Source: Peptococcaceae bacterium
GTDB lineage: Bacteria > Bacillota > DSM-12270 > Thermacetogeniales > Thermacetogeniaceae
Assembly: GCA_003160265.1 (NCBI GenBank)
Contig: PLQY01000028.1
Location: forward strand, 12,869-36,079
Reading direction: 5' to 3'
DNA length: 23,211 nucleotides
Part shown: positions 1-8,532 of the stretch, one piece after another
How positions within the stretch are numbered: position 1 is the first letter of the stretch
Layout: each line of letters opens with the position of its first letter
The notes under the pieces: model-generated
Databases searched by the model: none
The model's input: only the letters and a program-made list of their open reading frames with translations
What the model was told of the DNA's origin: nothing
Program-made: the position numbers and the translations under genes

Positions 1-106
1 CTGAAGCTTAGAGCCAGTTAACTAGGGGCGTAGCCGCTCTTATTCCACCGCTTCCAAGCGGGGGCATTAGAGCGGGTAGCCATCGGTGAACCGTCCCCAT
101 CCTTCC
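1..106 (-). ncRNA. Candidate structured RNA or mobile-element edge
   Basis: There is no gene in this stretch, but it is strongly self-complementary. Seen directly: GGGG (25-28) can pair with CCCC (95-98), CCGCTCT (34-40) with AGAGCGG (69-75), and CCGCTT (48-53) with AAGCGG (56-61), giving nested stems. A small CGGT/ACCG hairpin lies at 84-93. It begins just beyond the ftsZ terminator and runs off the left edge. On the minus strand the fold resembles what I remember of RNAs carried by IscB (HEARO/omega RNA) or TnpB elements, but this is a recollection and not a match I could run. It could equally be a different structured RNA or a degenerate repeat. The nested stems are certain; the identity is not. 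Confidence 0.3.
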
Positions 107-148
107 AAATAAAAAAGCTGCTTATTGACTTATTAACCAAAAAGCAGC
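107..148 (-). terminator. Rho-independent terminator after ftsZ
   Basis: On the minus strand GCTGCTT (148-142) pairs perfectly with AAGCAGC (123-117) across an 18-nt loop, followed at once by six T's and a T-rich tail (116-107). It lies 33 nt past the ftsZ stop and probably ends the dcw transcript. Confidence 0.8.
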
Positions 149-181
149 GATCATACCTGGGTTTGCCTCTGACTTTTTATT

Positions 182-1225
182 CTATCTCTTCCGCAGAAAG
201 GCCGGGATGTCCAGGTTGTCATCCGAAGCGAAGGACTTGAAGTCGATGACGGTTTTCTCCCTGGTCATCGGCTTGGCGTCAAAGCCGGTGGCGATCACCG
301 TCACCCGGACCTCGTCATCCAGATTCTCATCGATGACCGCTCCGAAGATGATGTTGGCCTCCGGGTCAGCCGCCTGCTGGATGATATCGGCAGCTTCGTT
401 CACCTCGAACAGACCAAGGCTCGGCCCTCCGGTGATGTTCAGCAATACCCCTTTCGCCCCCTCGATGGAGGTCTCCAGCAGGGGGCTGGAGATGGCAATG
501 CGCGCCGCCTCCGCGGCCCGGTTCTCCCCCTGAGCGCTGCCGATCCCCATCAGGGCCGAGCCGGTCTCCGTCATGATGGTCTTGACATCGGCAAAGTCTA
601 GGTTGATCAGTCCTGGCACCGAGATCAGGTCCGAAATGCCCTGAACACCCTGCCTGAGAACATCATCCGCAATCCGGAAGGCCTCGTTAATCGAGGTGTT
701 CTTGTCGACCACTTGCAGGAGGCGGTCGTTGGGGATGATAATCAGGGTATCGACCTTGCTTTTTAAGTCTTGAATTCCCTTGTCGGACTGCAGCGCTCTT
801 TTTTTGCCCTCGAAGGTAAATGGCCGCGTCACCACTCCCACCGTCAGGGCGCCCAATTCCTTGGCGACCTCGGCCACCACCGGGGCTCCGCCGGTACCGG
901 TACCGCCGCCCATACCTGCGGTCACGAAGACCATGTCCGCCCCGCGCAGAGCCTGGCTCAATTCATCGCGGCTCTCCTGGGCAGCCTTGAAACCGATCTC
1001 CGGATCGGCTCCGGCGCCCAGCCCCTTGGTCAGCTTGGCGCCGATCTGGATCTTGTGCTCCGTCAGGGAGAAGTTCAGGGCCTGGGCATCGGTATTCACC
1101 GAGTAGAAAAAGACCCCTTTCAATCCGGCGTGAATCATCCGGTTGATAGCGTTGTTGCCGCCGCCGCCCACCCCGATCACCTTGATATTGGCAAACTGAT
1201 TCACTTCTAGCTCCAATTCTAACAC
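182..1225 (-). CDS. ftsZ: Cell division protein FtsZ (tubulin-like GTPase)
   Basis: FtsZ polymerises into the Z-ring at mid-cell or at the spore septum and recruits the division machine. The 347-residue protein has the N-terminal GVGGGGNNA nucleotide-binding loop (about 18-26), the tubulin signature GGGTGTG (106-112), the T7 synergy loop [11 protein letters not shown] (208-218) and the conserved C-terminal tail [12 protein letters not shown] that binds FtsA and other partners. The linker before the tail is short. The start is GTG, 18 nt after ftsA; the first residues (MLEL) match the usual MLEF-type start. A TTG and a second GTG a few codons in, each with a purine-rich upstream run, are alternatives. 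It is the last gene of the cluster, followed by a terminator, and is probably expressed both from the cluster and from the sigma-H-type promoter ahead of ftsA. Confidence 0.98.
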   Translation of the reverse strand: MLELELEVNQFANIKVIGVGGGGNNAINRMIHAGLKGVFFYSVNTDAQALNFSLTEHKIQIGAKLTKGLGAGADPEIGFKAAQESRDELSQALRGADMVFVTAGMGGGTGTGGAPVVAEVAKELGALTVGVVTRPFTFEGKKRALQSDKGIQDLKSKVDTLIIIPNDRLLQVVDKNTSINEAFRIADDVLRQGVQGISDLISVPGLINLDFADVKTIMTETGSALMGIGSAQGENRAAEAARIAISSPLLETSIEGAKGVLLNITGGPSLGLFEVNEAADIIQQAADPEANIIFGAVIDENLDDEVRVTVIATGFDAKPMTREKTVIDFKSFASDDNLDIPAFLRKR

Positions 1226-1243
1226 TCCCCGATCATCCCCATT

Positions 1244-2473
1244 TCACAAGAGATCTTTAAACCATTTTCTAATTTTGGTGAAGGTATCTTTCCAGGACAA
1301 CCCTTCGGGCTTTTCCATCTCGATGCCATGGCGCCTGGCGGCATAAGACAACAGCCCGATGCCGGTGGCAAATACCGGACTGTGGATCACGTCGGCCAGG
1401 CCGCCGGCCGCCTCCGGAAAACCCAACCGCACCGGACGTTCCATCACCTCGGTCGCCAGTTCCACCAAGCCTTCCGTTAGGGCTCCGCCCCCGGTGATCA
1501 CAATCCCTCCCGGGAGCAGGCCCTGATACCGGCTCTTCTCCAATTGATTCTTCACCATTCCAAGTATTTCCTGCACTCGGGGTTGAATTATCTTGGCGAT
1601 CATTTTTTTGGACGCCTGATGCACCTCTTTGCCGCCCATACCAGGAACATCGACCATCTCATTATCAGGCATCAGTTCGGGTAGAACGGAACCCGCTTTT
1701 TTCTTCAACTCCTCCGCCTGATTCAAAGGAGTCCGCAATCCCACAGCCAGATCGCTGGTGATGTAATCTCCTCCTACCGGCAATACCGCGCTGTACCAGA
1801 GCGAACCCTGATCGTAAACGGCGATATCGGTGGCGCCCCCGCCAATATCTACGACCGCTACCCCCAGTTCCTTCTCAGCCGGTAACAGGACTGCCTCCCC
1901 GGAGGCCAGAGAATTCAACACCAGTTCCTGGACGTGGAAACCGGCCCGCTCACAGCATTTTAAAAGGTTTTGCGCAGCAGCGTTGGTGATGGTCACGATC
2001 TGGGTTTCCACTTCCAGCCTGGCCCCCACCATTCCCACCGGGTCCAGAATGTTCTCATTGCCATCGACAATAAACTGCCGCGGAATTACATGCACCACAC
2101 GGCGGTCATGAGGCAGAGCAATTACCCGCGCCGCCTGGAGCACTCTTTCCACATCCTCGCGGGCGATCTCCTGCTCAGGATCGGCGACCGCAACCACACC
2201 CCGGTTATTTATAGAAGCTATCGAAATGCCGGTGATGCCGACGTATCCCCCATCGATTTCCCGTCCGCTCATCTGTTCGGCCTTCTCAATCGCCTGTTCG
2301 ATAGAGCGGACAGTGTTCTCGATATCAATGACGCTGCCACGGCGGATTCCCGCAGAGGGAACAGAGCCAAACCCGACTATCTGCAGTTGACCGTCGGGCC
2401 CAATGCTTCCTATTATTACTGCGACCTTAGTACTACCTACGTCCAATCCTACAATGGTTTCTCCCCGGGCCAA
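1244..2473 (-). CDS. ftsA: Cell division protein FtsA (actin-like membrane tether)
   Basis: FtsA is an actin-fold ATPase that anchors FtsZ filaments to the membrane and recruits later division proteins. In the 409-residue product one sees the phosphate-1 loop GLDVGSTK (9-16), the SHS2/1C region (about 85-165), the phosphate-2 motif VVDIGGGATD (207-216) and the adenosine loop ITGGGALTEG. It ends in an amphipathic membrane-targeting helix rich in Trp, Phe and Lys (WKDTFTKIRKWFKDLL). The open frame runs 90 codons further upstream, but that part is not FtsA-like and overlaps ftsQ. A TTG at 2473, placed 5 nt after a perfect GGAGGTG, gives the expected N-terminus. It is paired with ftsZ 18 nt downstream and is preceded by a sigma-H-like promoter. 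Confidence 0.96.
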   Translation of the reverse strand: MARGETIVGLDVGSTKVAVIIGSIGPDGQLQIVGFGSVPSAGIRRGSVIDIENTVRSIEQAIEKAEQMSGREIDGGYVGITGISIASINNRGVVAVADPEQEIAREDVERVLQAARVIALPHDRRVVHVIPRQFIVDGNENILDPVGMVGARLEVETQIVTITNAAAQNLLKCCERAGFHVQELVLNSLASGEAVLLPAEKELGVAVVDIGGGATDIAVYDQGSLWYSAVLPVGGDYITSDLAVGLRTPLNQAEELKKKAGSVLPELMPDNEMVDVPGMGGKEVHQASKKMIAKIIQPRVQEILGMVKNQLEKSRYQGLLPGGIVITGGGALTEGLVELATEVMERPVRLGFPEAAGGLADVIHSPVFATGIGLLSYAARRHGIEMEKPEGLSWKDTFTKIRKWFKDLL

Positions 2474-2478
2474 TTTGA

Positions 2479-2485
2479 CACCTCC
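2479..2485 (-). promoter_or_regulatory. Ribosome binding site fixing the ftsA TTG start
   Basis: GGAGGTG on the minus strand lies 5 nt ahead of a TTG. It decides the ftsA start against a longer, non-homologous open-frame extension. Confidence 0.85.
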
Positions 2486-2503
2486 ACCCGGCTGTTTACA
2501 TGA

Positions 2504-2532
2504 TAATTCAACACAAATCAATATTTCCCTTT
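2504..2532 (-). promoter_or_regulatory. Candidate sigma-H promoter for ftsA-ftsZ
   Basis: On the minus strand AAAGGGAAA (2532-2524) is followed after 11 nt by GTTGAATTA (2512-2504). The published sigma-H consensus is RnAGGAwww, 11-12 nt, RnnGAATww; this site departs at one position only. Initiation would fall near 2497, leaving a short leader with a strong ribosome binding site. In B. subtilis the ftsAZ operon has a sigma-H promoter that boosts FtsZ at the onset of sporulation, so the position is right as well. The function here is inferred. Confidence 0.6.
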
Positions 2533-2594
2533 TTTGTTTAATCTCCCATTGATATTTTTTAGTCACATTTTTCGCTTTCACCAGGCGGCGCGGG

Positions 2595-3380
2595 TTATTT
2601 ATACTCAACGGCGGGGGTCTGAACCGAACGCAGGTCGATATACGCCACCGAACCGGGGTCGTCCAGGTTCGCCATGAGGGACTGAGCGGTGAGCAGCTTG
2701 GAGTGCAGGTTCTGACTGTCTCCCAGGTAAATCGGAATACCATCCCTAGTATAGGCTATCAAACTTTCGGGGTTGGCAACGTCGACCTCAGAAAAAAAAT
2801 CTTCCACGCTCAGGTCCAGGGCAGCCAGGACCACCGGCAGGGCCGGGTTGGCGCTGACCTGCTTGCCCGGTTCGGTGGTGTCCGGGGTCAGACCGGTAAT
2901 GATCGGCAGGCTATACAGGCGCGTAGAGGTAAGGTTATCGATACAGACCCCATTCCGGTCCAGCACCAGCCAGTCCTGGCCGGCGATCAACAGGGCGCTC
3001 GGTTGCCGCTCCTCGATGTCAATCTCGACCTTGTTCGGGAGTTGGCGACGGAGTACCGCGCCAGCTATCCAGGGATCGGTCAGAAGACGCTCCCTGGCCT
3101 GGTCCAGGTTGACCTGGAAGATGTTCACCCCATCGCTGAGGCCGCTTTGACCGGTCACTTCGCCGGGAGTGAGGTGCTGTTGCCCCCTGACCTCGATCTT
3201 CTGCAGGGCAAAAAAAGAGGACTGGCTGAAGTAGTAGAGGGCATAAACCACAAAAACAGCGATCAGGATCGCTTTGAACAAGGTCAAAAAAACCCTTAGA
3301 GCAGCCTTTCTAGGTCTTCTGGCACCAGTCCGGGCCTTCCCCACGCTTGTCCTCCCCCTGTTAAAAAACGTAACTGCCAT
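2595..3380 (-). CDS. ftsQ: Cell division protein FtsQ/DivIB
   Basis: FtsQ (DivIB in Gram-positives) is a bitopic division protein linking early and late divisome parts through FtsL and DivIC. The 261-residue product has a basic cytoplasmic N-terminus (RTGARRPRK), one membrane segment (about 31-50), a POTRA domain starting FFALQKIEVRG (about 57-126, including LPNKVEIDIEERQPSAL) and the following FtsQ domain. The chosen start is ATG at 3380, with a weak upstream CAGGG. A GTG ten codons earlier has no ribosome binding site. It is separated from murA by 263 nt of repeats and from ftsA by 121 nt carrying the sigma-H-like promoter. Its sequence is the least conserved of the cluster, but position and architecture agree. 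Confidence 0.9.
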   Translation of the reverse strand: MAVTFFNRGRTSVGKARTGARRPRKAALRVFLTLFKAILIAVFVVYALYYFSQSSFFALQKIEVRGQQHLTPGEVTGQSGLSDGVNIFQVNLDQARERLLTDPWIAGAVLRRQLPNKVEIDIEERQPSALLIAGQDWLVLDRNGVCIDNLTSTRLYSLPIITGLTPDTTEPGKQVSANPALPVVLAALDLSVEDFFSEVDVANPESLIAYTRDGIPIYLGDSQNLHSKLLTAQSLMANLDDPGSVAYIDLRSVQTPAVEYK

Positions 3381-3440
3381 ACCCTGAGAAAGTCTTTCAA
3401 AACAAATCACTTTAGCCCGCAGGTGGCAGTTATAAGGGAA

Positions 3441-3528
3441 CTATTGCTCAGCAAGCTCGCAATTGGAATCGCAATTTGAGGAAAATTGCTATTTCTACGC
3501 AGGCTCCGCAATTGGAATCGCAATTTTC
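3441..3528. repeat. Tandem pair of REP-like hairpin repeats (family 1)
   Basis: Two related units of about 40 bp lie side by side between murA and ftsQ. Both contain an identical 18-nt core, GCAATTGGAATCGCAATT (3459-3476 and 3508-3525). The second unit is closed by perfect 9-bp arms, GAAAATTGC (3481-3489) and GCAATTTTC (3520-3528); the first lacks a matching outer arm. A third, diverged unit lies at 18087-18141. No coding potential is visible. Confidence 0.75.
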
Positions 3529-3571
3529 GGTGGTCTACGTACTGCAATATTCCCATAAGTTAGTATTAATA

Positions 3572-3651
3572 AGGCCTGCAAAAAGATTGAGGTTGAACTT
3601 CGTTTTCCTTTCGAACTTCGAACCTCAAATTTCGAACATCGAATCAGGCCT
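3572..3651. repeat. Nested palindrome overlapping the murA stop
   Basis: Perfect outer arms AGGCCTG (3572-3578) and CAGGCCT (3645-3651) enclose inner arms TTGAGGTT (3588-3595) and AACCTCAA (3620-3627), with several TTCGAA-like words in between. The right outer arm includes the last Ala codon of murA and two bases of its stop codon. There is no T-run after it in the transcription direction, so it is not an ordinary terminator. Confidence 0.65.
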
Positions 3652-4897
3652 CCCGGCGCACCTTGGCTCCCAAAAGGCGAAGCTTTGACTCCAGTTTTTC
3701 GTAGCCCCTGTCGATGTGCTGCAGCCCCTCGACGACAGTGGTATTGTCGGAAGCCAGACCACCCAGGACGAGGGCTGCCCCGGCCCTCAGGTCCGTGGAC
3801 TCCACCACCGCGCCCGTAAGGCTCTGCACACCTTCAACCACCGCGCTCCGCCCCTCCACCCGGATCTGGGCCCCCATGCGCCGTAACTCGCCCACGTGCT
3901 GAAAACGGTTTTCAAAGATATTCTCCGTGATGATGCTGGTACCTCTGGCCAGGCTGAGAAAAACCATCATCTGGGCCTGCATGTCGGTGGGAAATCCAGG
4001 AAAGGGCATGGTACGGACATCCAGGGAATTCCACCGGTCAACTCCACGCACATGGATCCAGTCATCCTTTTCCTGGACGTCGATACCCGCCTCCCGGAGT
4101 TTGGCGGTGACCGGCTCCACGTGCTCCGGAATGGTGTTTCTGATCAGGACGTCCCCCCTGGTCACGGCAGCAGCCACCATGAAGGTGCCGGTCTCGATCC
4201 GGTCCGGGATGACCCGGTAGGCGATCTCCCGGCCGAGCTTGGGCACACCGTCGATGCGGATGACATCCAGTCCGGCGCCTTTGATCCTGGCCCCCAACTT
4301 GTTCAAAAAGTTTTGCAGTTCGATGATCTCCGGTTCCCGGGCGGTATTGCGGATGATGGTAGTTCCCTCAGCCATGGCTGCAGCCATCATAATATTCTCC
4401 GTTGCCCCCACGCTGGGGAAATCCAGGTGGAGGTCCGTGCCCTCCAGCCTGGCGCACTCCGCCTCGATGAAACCGTGATTCTGGGCCACTTCCGCTCCCA
4501 GGGCAATAAAACTCTTCAGGTGGAGGTCCATCGGGCGGGAGCCGATCGTGCAACCGCCGGGCTGCGATACCCTGACTCTCCCGAAGCGCCCCAGCAGGGC
4601 CCCCATCACCAGGTTGGAGGCGCGCATCATCCTCATCAGGGAGGGCGAGACCTCTGTGGAATTGATACTTGACGGGTCGATCTCCATCATGTCGCCCACA
4701 AAATTGACTTTGACGCCAAGCTCCTGCAGCACATCCTTCATGATCTTGACGTCATCCAGGCAGGGGACGCCTTCAAGCACAAGAGGGCTCTCGCTCAACA
4801 GGGATGCTGCAAGAATAGGAAGAATGGCATTTTTTGCGCCGCTAATCGTGACTACACCTTTTAACCTGGCTCCGCCAGAGATGATCAACCGCTCCAC
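3644..4897 (-). CDS. murA: UDP-N-acetylglucosamine 1-carboxyvinyltransferase MurA
   Basis: MurA transfers enolpyruvate from PEP to UDP-GlcNAc, the first committed step of peptidoglycan synthesis and the target of fosfomycin. The 417-residue protein, normal for the family, shows the substrate-binding GAKNA motif (Lys22, Asn23) near the N-terminus. The active-site loop PGGCTIGSRP has the catalytic Cys at 116, so the enzyme is predicted to be fosfomycin-sensitive; some relatives carry Asp here. FPTDMQAQMM holds the catalytic Asp region. The start is GTG, 5 nt after AAGGTGAG and 6 nt after the murB stop, so the two are coupled. Many Firmicutes have two MurA paralogues; only this cluster-encoded copy is visible. 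Confidence 0.97.
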   Translation of the reverse strand: MERLIISGGARLKGVVTISGAKNAILPILAASLLSESPLVLEGVPCLDDVKIMKDVLQELGVKVNFVGDMMEIDPSSINSTEVSPSLMRMMRASNLVMGALLGRFGRVRVSQPGGCTIGSRPMDLHLKSFIALGAEVAQNHGFIEAECARLEGTDLHLDFPSVGATENIMMAAAMAEGTTIIRNTAREPEIIELQNFLNKLGARIKGAGLDVIRIDGVPKLGREIAYRVIPDRIETGTFMVAAAVTRGDVLIRNTIPEHVEPVTAKLREAGIDVQEKDDWIHVRGVDRWNSLDVRTMPFPGFPTDMQAQMMVFLSLARGTSIITENIFENRFQHVGELRRMGAQIRVEGRSAVVEGVQSLTGAVVESTDLRAGAALVLGGLASDNTTVVEGLQHIDRGYEKLESKLRLLGAKVRREA

Positions 4898-4903
4898 TCA
4901 AGC

Positions 4904-5818
4904 TCACCTTTCCTCCCCCACCACACGCACCTCGGCTATGAGGTCGATGCCAAACCGGGCTGCCACACGGTCACGAACTATCTCCATCAGTTCTTTTACC
5001 TGGGTTGCCGTAGCGTGTCCCAGGTTCACTATGAAGTTGGCGTGCTTGGTAGAAACCTGGGCGTCTCCCACTTGGAACCCTTTCAGGCCTGACATCTCGA
5101 TCAGGCGCCCGGCCGGCTGCCCCGGTGGGTTCCGGAAGACGCTTCCCGCTGAAGGCAAATCCAGCGGGTGCTGACTGCTGCGGTATGTCAAAAAAACTTC
5201 GAGGCGCTCCTGGACTTCTTTTTGTTCGGCCTCCTGCAGTTCCAGCCTCGCCTTCAAGATGATCAGACGCTCCGGTTGCAGTGCCGAGTGACGGTAATCG
5301 AAGGTCAACTCGGAGGCCTTCCATGTTCTCCTGGCGCCGATAAAATCAATGGTTTCGACTTCGCTCACGCTTGACCCGATAAACTGCCCAAACGCCCCCG
5401 CATTCATGATCAGGGCGCCTCCCAGCGAGGCAGGAATACCGCCTGCAAATTCCAGGCCGCCCAGGCTCTCCCGCGCAGCCGCCCGAGCCAGTGCCGGCAG
5501 AAACACCCCTGCCCCCGCCGTAATCTCATTGCCGTCGATGCACAGTTCCTGCAGGCCGGCCCCGATCTTCAGCACCAGACCCTTGATGCCGGTATCGCTG
5601 ACCAGCAGGTTGGAGCCGTTTCCGATCACTGTCAGCGGGAGGCTGTGCCGTCCGGTAAACTCCAGGGCGGCCGTGACGTCATCCTCAACCCGGGGTATCA
5701 GCAGCAGTTCCGCAGGGCCACCGATGCGCCAGGTAGTGAACTGTTCCATCGGGACCCCGGCCAACACCCTGCCGGCAACACCTGCCTGCAATTCCGTAGC
5801 CAGATCCTGCCAGCTCAT
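4904..5818 (-). CDS. murB: UDP-N-acetylenolpyruvoylglucosamine reductase MurB
   Basis: MurB is the FAD- and NADPH-dependent enzyme that reduces the enolpyruvyl group made by MurA, giving UDP-MurNAc. Visible in the 304-residue product are the FAD-binding start TTWRIGGPAE (28-37), VIGNGSNLLV (64-73), GIPASLGGALIMNAGAFG (127-144), and the SAGSVFRNP motif with the proton-donating Ser226. The length and the YRSSQHP segment fit the shorter Gram-positive type. The ATG at 5818 overlaps the murC stop as ATGA; a frame extending 16 codons upstream inside murC is not homologous. It feeds directly from murA downstream and into murC upstream in the same operon. Confidence 0.97.
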   Translation of the reverse strand: MSWQDLATELQAGVAGRVLAGVPMEQFTTWRIGGPAELLLIPRVEDDVTAALEFTGRHSLPLTVIGNGSNLLVSDTGIKGLVLKIGAGLQELCIDGNEITAGAGVFLPALARAAARESLGGLEFAGGIPASLGGALIMNAGAFGQFIGSSVSEVETIDFIGARRTWKASELTFDYRHSALQPERLIILKARLELQEAEQKEVQERLEVFLTYRSSQHPLDLPSAGSVFRNPPGQPAGRLIEMSGLKGFQVGDAQVSTKHANFIVNLGHATATQVKELMEIVRDRVAARFGIDLIAEVRVVGEER

Positions 5819-7248
5819 TGAACCGTGGTCTCCAGTTCCCTGGCAAGGTTTCGGCCAACCGTCCACACATTGCCGGCCCCGATAGTCAGGATCAGGTCGC
5901 CGGATCTGGTCGTTCTCTTCAGGTAATCGACCACATCATCAAGCTTCTTTAGGAAGACAACTTCCTTCCCGTTCCTTTTCAAGGCCTGGACGATCAGGTC
6001 TGCAGTGACCCCTGCAATCGGCTGCTCCCCGGCCGAATAGATGTCGGTGACGATCACCAGGTCCGCTTCCTGAAAAGAGTTCCCGAACTCCTCCCGCAGA
6101 AATTTCGTTCTGGTATAGCGGTGGGGCTGAAATACGGCGATCGTCCGGCGGCGCCTGAGGCTCTCGCTGGCCATCAACAGCGCCCTGATCTCAGTGGGGT
6201 GGTGCGCATAATCATCGACTATCTTGATGCCGTCGAGCTGGGCGACTAGTTGAAAGCGCCGCTGGGCGCCCGTGAAAGATTTCAGGGCGCCGGCGCACTG
6301 CTCAAAGCTCATTCCCAGGCGCATACCCACCGCGATCGCCGCCAGAGCGTTCTGAGCGTTATGCATTCCAGGCACCGACAGGACCAATCTTCCTATAGAC
6401 CGCCCGTTCAGTAGCACCGATACCCAGGTAGTGAACTCCTGCCTATCAACATCCGTGGCTTTATACACCGGATCACCGGTCAAACCATAAGTGATGGCCT
6501 CGGCGCCCCCGGGATCGAGGCTGCGCACATGCTCGTTATCGGTGCACAGCACTACGAAACCCCCGTCCAGGATCTGGTTGACATATCGTTGGTAAGCTTG
6601 CTTCATGGCGCCAAGGTTTTTATAGTAATCCAGGTGATCGTTGTCGATGTTGGTAATGACGGCGCCATAGGGCGCCAGCTTCAAAAAGGAACCGTCGCTC
6701 TCGTCCGCTTCCGCCACCAGATATTCTCCGGTGCCCAACCCGGCATTGCTGCCCATGTCATTGACCTCCCCGCCGATGATGAAGGTGGGATCAAAGCCAT
6801 TGGCAGCCAGCACGAGGGAGATCATGGAACTGGTTGTAGTCTTGCCATGGGCCCCGACAACCGCTATTCCCCTGTATTCATTCATCAACCCGGCCAGTAG
6901 TTCGCCGCGGCTGATCACGTTCAGGCCGAGTCTCAGGGCGGCGCATAACTCTTCGTTGGTGGGAGGAATCGCCGAAGAGTAGACCACGCTGTCCATACCC
7001 GGTTGGATGTTCTCCGCAGTGTGGCCAATAGAAATCTCGGCCCCCTTTTCGACTAAGCGCTTGACGTTGGCAGAAGCCACCAAGTCGGAACCGCTCACGC
7101 GTTTGCCCTTCTCCAGCATGATCTTGGCGAGGCCGCTCATCCCCGCGCCACCGATCCCGACGAAGTGATACCAATTTCCCTGCAATTTTCCATCTCCTCC
7201 CCCATTTTGCCCATTATCGTCCGTTTTCAAAGTCATTCGCATCAACAT
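5815..7248 (-). CDS. murC: UDP-N-acetylmuramate--L-alanine ligase MurC
   Basis: MurC adds L-alanine to UDP-MurNAc using ATP. The 477-residue protein has the UDP-binding N-terminal GIGGAGMSGLA (31-41), the ATP P-loop GAHGKTTTS (132-140), EADESDGS and the DDYAHHPTEI motif typical of MurC/Mpl. It carries a Gly/Asn-rich N-terminal extension of about 24 residues before the Rossmann strand, longer than many homologues. The ATG at 7248 follows AAGGGG by about 10 nt and overlaps the murG stop; ATGs at codons 3 and 5 are alternatives. Its last bases overlap murB (ATGA). Confidence 0.97.
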   Translation of the reverse strand: MLMRMTLKTDDNGQNGGGDGKLQGNWYHFVGIGGAGMSGLAKIMLEKGKRVSGSDLVASANVKRLVEKGAEISIGHTAENIQPGMDSVVYSSAIPPTNEELCAALRLGLNVISRGELLAGLMNEYRGIAVVGAHGKTTTSSMISLVLAANGFDPTFIIGGEVNDMGSNAGLGTGEYLVAEADESDGSFLKLAPYGAVITNIDNDHLDYYKNLGAMKQAYQRYVNQILDGGFVVLCTDNEHVRSLDPGGAEAITYGLTGDPVYKATDVDRQEFTTWVSVLLNGRSIGRLVLSVPGMHNAQNALAAIAVGMRLGMSFEQCAGALKSFTGAQRRFQLVAQLDGIKIVDDYAHHPTEIRALLMASESLRRRRTIAVFQPHRYTRTKFLREEFGNSFQEADLVIVTDIYSAGEQPIAGVTADLIVQALKRNGKEVVFLKKLDDVVDYLKRTTRSGDLILTIGAGNVWTVGRNLARELETTVQ

Positions 7249-8426
7249 TCTATGTCTGCCCCTTTTCGGAGGTTCCTTCTGCCGCCTACTTCTCGCATCC
7301 CACTTCCCAAAATCGTCCGGGTGATGATCTCACCTGCCTGCGGCTTGCCAAAGCGGAGCGCAGCCCGACCCATGGTTCTTCGAAGGCAGTCGTCCCCAAG
7401 CAGTCGCTCCATCTGTTCGAGCAGACGGTCGGGGGTCAGGTCCGGCTCCGGAATCATGACCGCTGCCTGCTCCCTGGCGAGATAGAGGGCATTGTGATAT
7501 TGATGGTTGCCTGCCGCATAGGGGTAGGGAATGAGGATGGCGGGTATGCCCAGAGCTGTCAGCTCAGCTATCGTCGCCGCTCCAGCCCGGCCGATCATGA
7601 TATCGGCAGCCCCCAGCCCATACTCCATCTCCTCGAGGTACGGCCTGATCACTATTTTTCCAATTTTATCTTCATTTATTCTCTTGGTTGCCATCTGTTT
7701 ACAGACACCGTCGAACTCCGCCCTGCCGGTCAAGTGTATGAACTGCAGCGTTCGGCGCCCTGTTCCGGATACTTCTGAAGTCTCTGCCAGGATCCGGTAG
7801 ACATCCAGCATCACTTCATTGATGCGCCGCGCCCCCCGGCTGCCTCCCGTGATCAGCACGGTCAACGTCTCCGGGGCCAGATTAAAATAATTCCGGGCGT
7901 CCTGCCTGGTAACCTTCAGGATCTCCTGCCTGATCGGCAATCCAGCATGAATTATCTTCGCCCGACCGGCCAGCTTGCCGCTCGTGTCCGGAAAAGTCAG
8001 GAAAACAGTGTTCGCCCAACGTGACAGCAAACGGTTGGCCAGCCCCGGGACCGCATTCTGTTCGTGAATAAAAATGGGCACGGAAAGCCGTGCCGCAGCC
8101 ACCACCAGCGGCACTGAAACATAGCCCCCGGTGGCGAAGACGGCTCCAGGACGCCAGTCCCGGATCACAGCCATGCTCTGGCGGTATCCCCGCAGTATTG
8201 AGGGCAAGAAGGCCATGGCCTGTGCTGACAGTCGGCGCGGCCACTTGGCTGCGGCCACCGGCTGGAATGCGAAGCCCCGGGCCGGGACTACCGTTGCCTC
8301 CAGCCCCTCTCCGGTACCTACGAAGAGGACCTTTCCCCCCGGGTCCTGTTCCTTCAGCAGGCCTGCCACCGCCAGAGCGGGATAGAGGTGCCCGCCCGTT
8401 CCTCCGCCTGTGATCAGGACGCGCAT
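7242..8426 (-). CDS. murG: Lipid II synthase MurG (GlcNAc transferase)
   Basis: MurG is a peripheral membrane GT-B glycosyltransferase that adds GlcNAc from UDP-GlcNAc to lipid I, making lipid II. The 394-residue product contains the lipid-I-binding G-loop ITGGGTGGH (5-13), the second G-loop ATGGYVS (98-104), HEQNAVPG (121-128), a third G-loop TGGSRGA and the donor-site GRAGAATIAE and GNHQYHNA segments. The start at ATG 8426 has AAGG 7 nt upstream; an in-frame ATG six codons earlier lacks homology. It is preceded by 163 nt of non-coding DNA containing a candidate promoter and overlaps murC. A 20-residue basic tail is variable in the family. Confidence 0.96.
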   Translation of the reverse strand: MRVLITGGGTGGHLYPALAVAGLLKEQDPGGKVLFVGTGEGLEATVVPARGFAFQPVAAAKWPRRLSAQAMAFLPSILRGYRQSMAVIRDWRPGAVFATGGYVSVPLVVAAARLSVPIFIHEQNAVPGLANRLLSRWANTVFLTFPDTSGKLAGRAKIIHAGLPIRQEILKVTRQDARNYFNLAPETLTVLITGGSRGARRINEVMLDVYRILAETSEVSGTGRRTLQFIHLTGRAEFDGVCKQMATKRINEDKIGKIVIRPYLEEMEYGLGAADIMIGRAGAATIAELTALGIPAILIPYPYAAGNHQYHNALYLAREQAAVMIPEPDLTPDRLLEQMERLLGDDCLRRTMGRAALRFGKPQAGEIITRTILGSGMREVGGRRNLRKGADIEC

Positions 8427-8532
8427 GCTGGCGCCTTCTTCCATGAAAATACATTTATTCTGGCTGCTGACTCCATTTCAGATCGCGTCCCCAGCGCTCT
8501 CACTAACGCAAGTTGTTTGCTGTATCAATATC

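Noticed and set aside
1970..2503. Long plus-strand open frames opposite ftsA
   Set aside because: They are shadows caused by GC-rich codon structure of the real gene, with no supporting signals.
2474..2743. A 90-codon upstream extension of the ftsA frame
   Set aside because: It overlaps ftsQ, has no FtsA similarity, and the TTG at 2473 has a perfect ribosome binding site.
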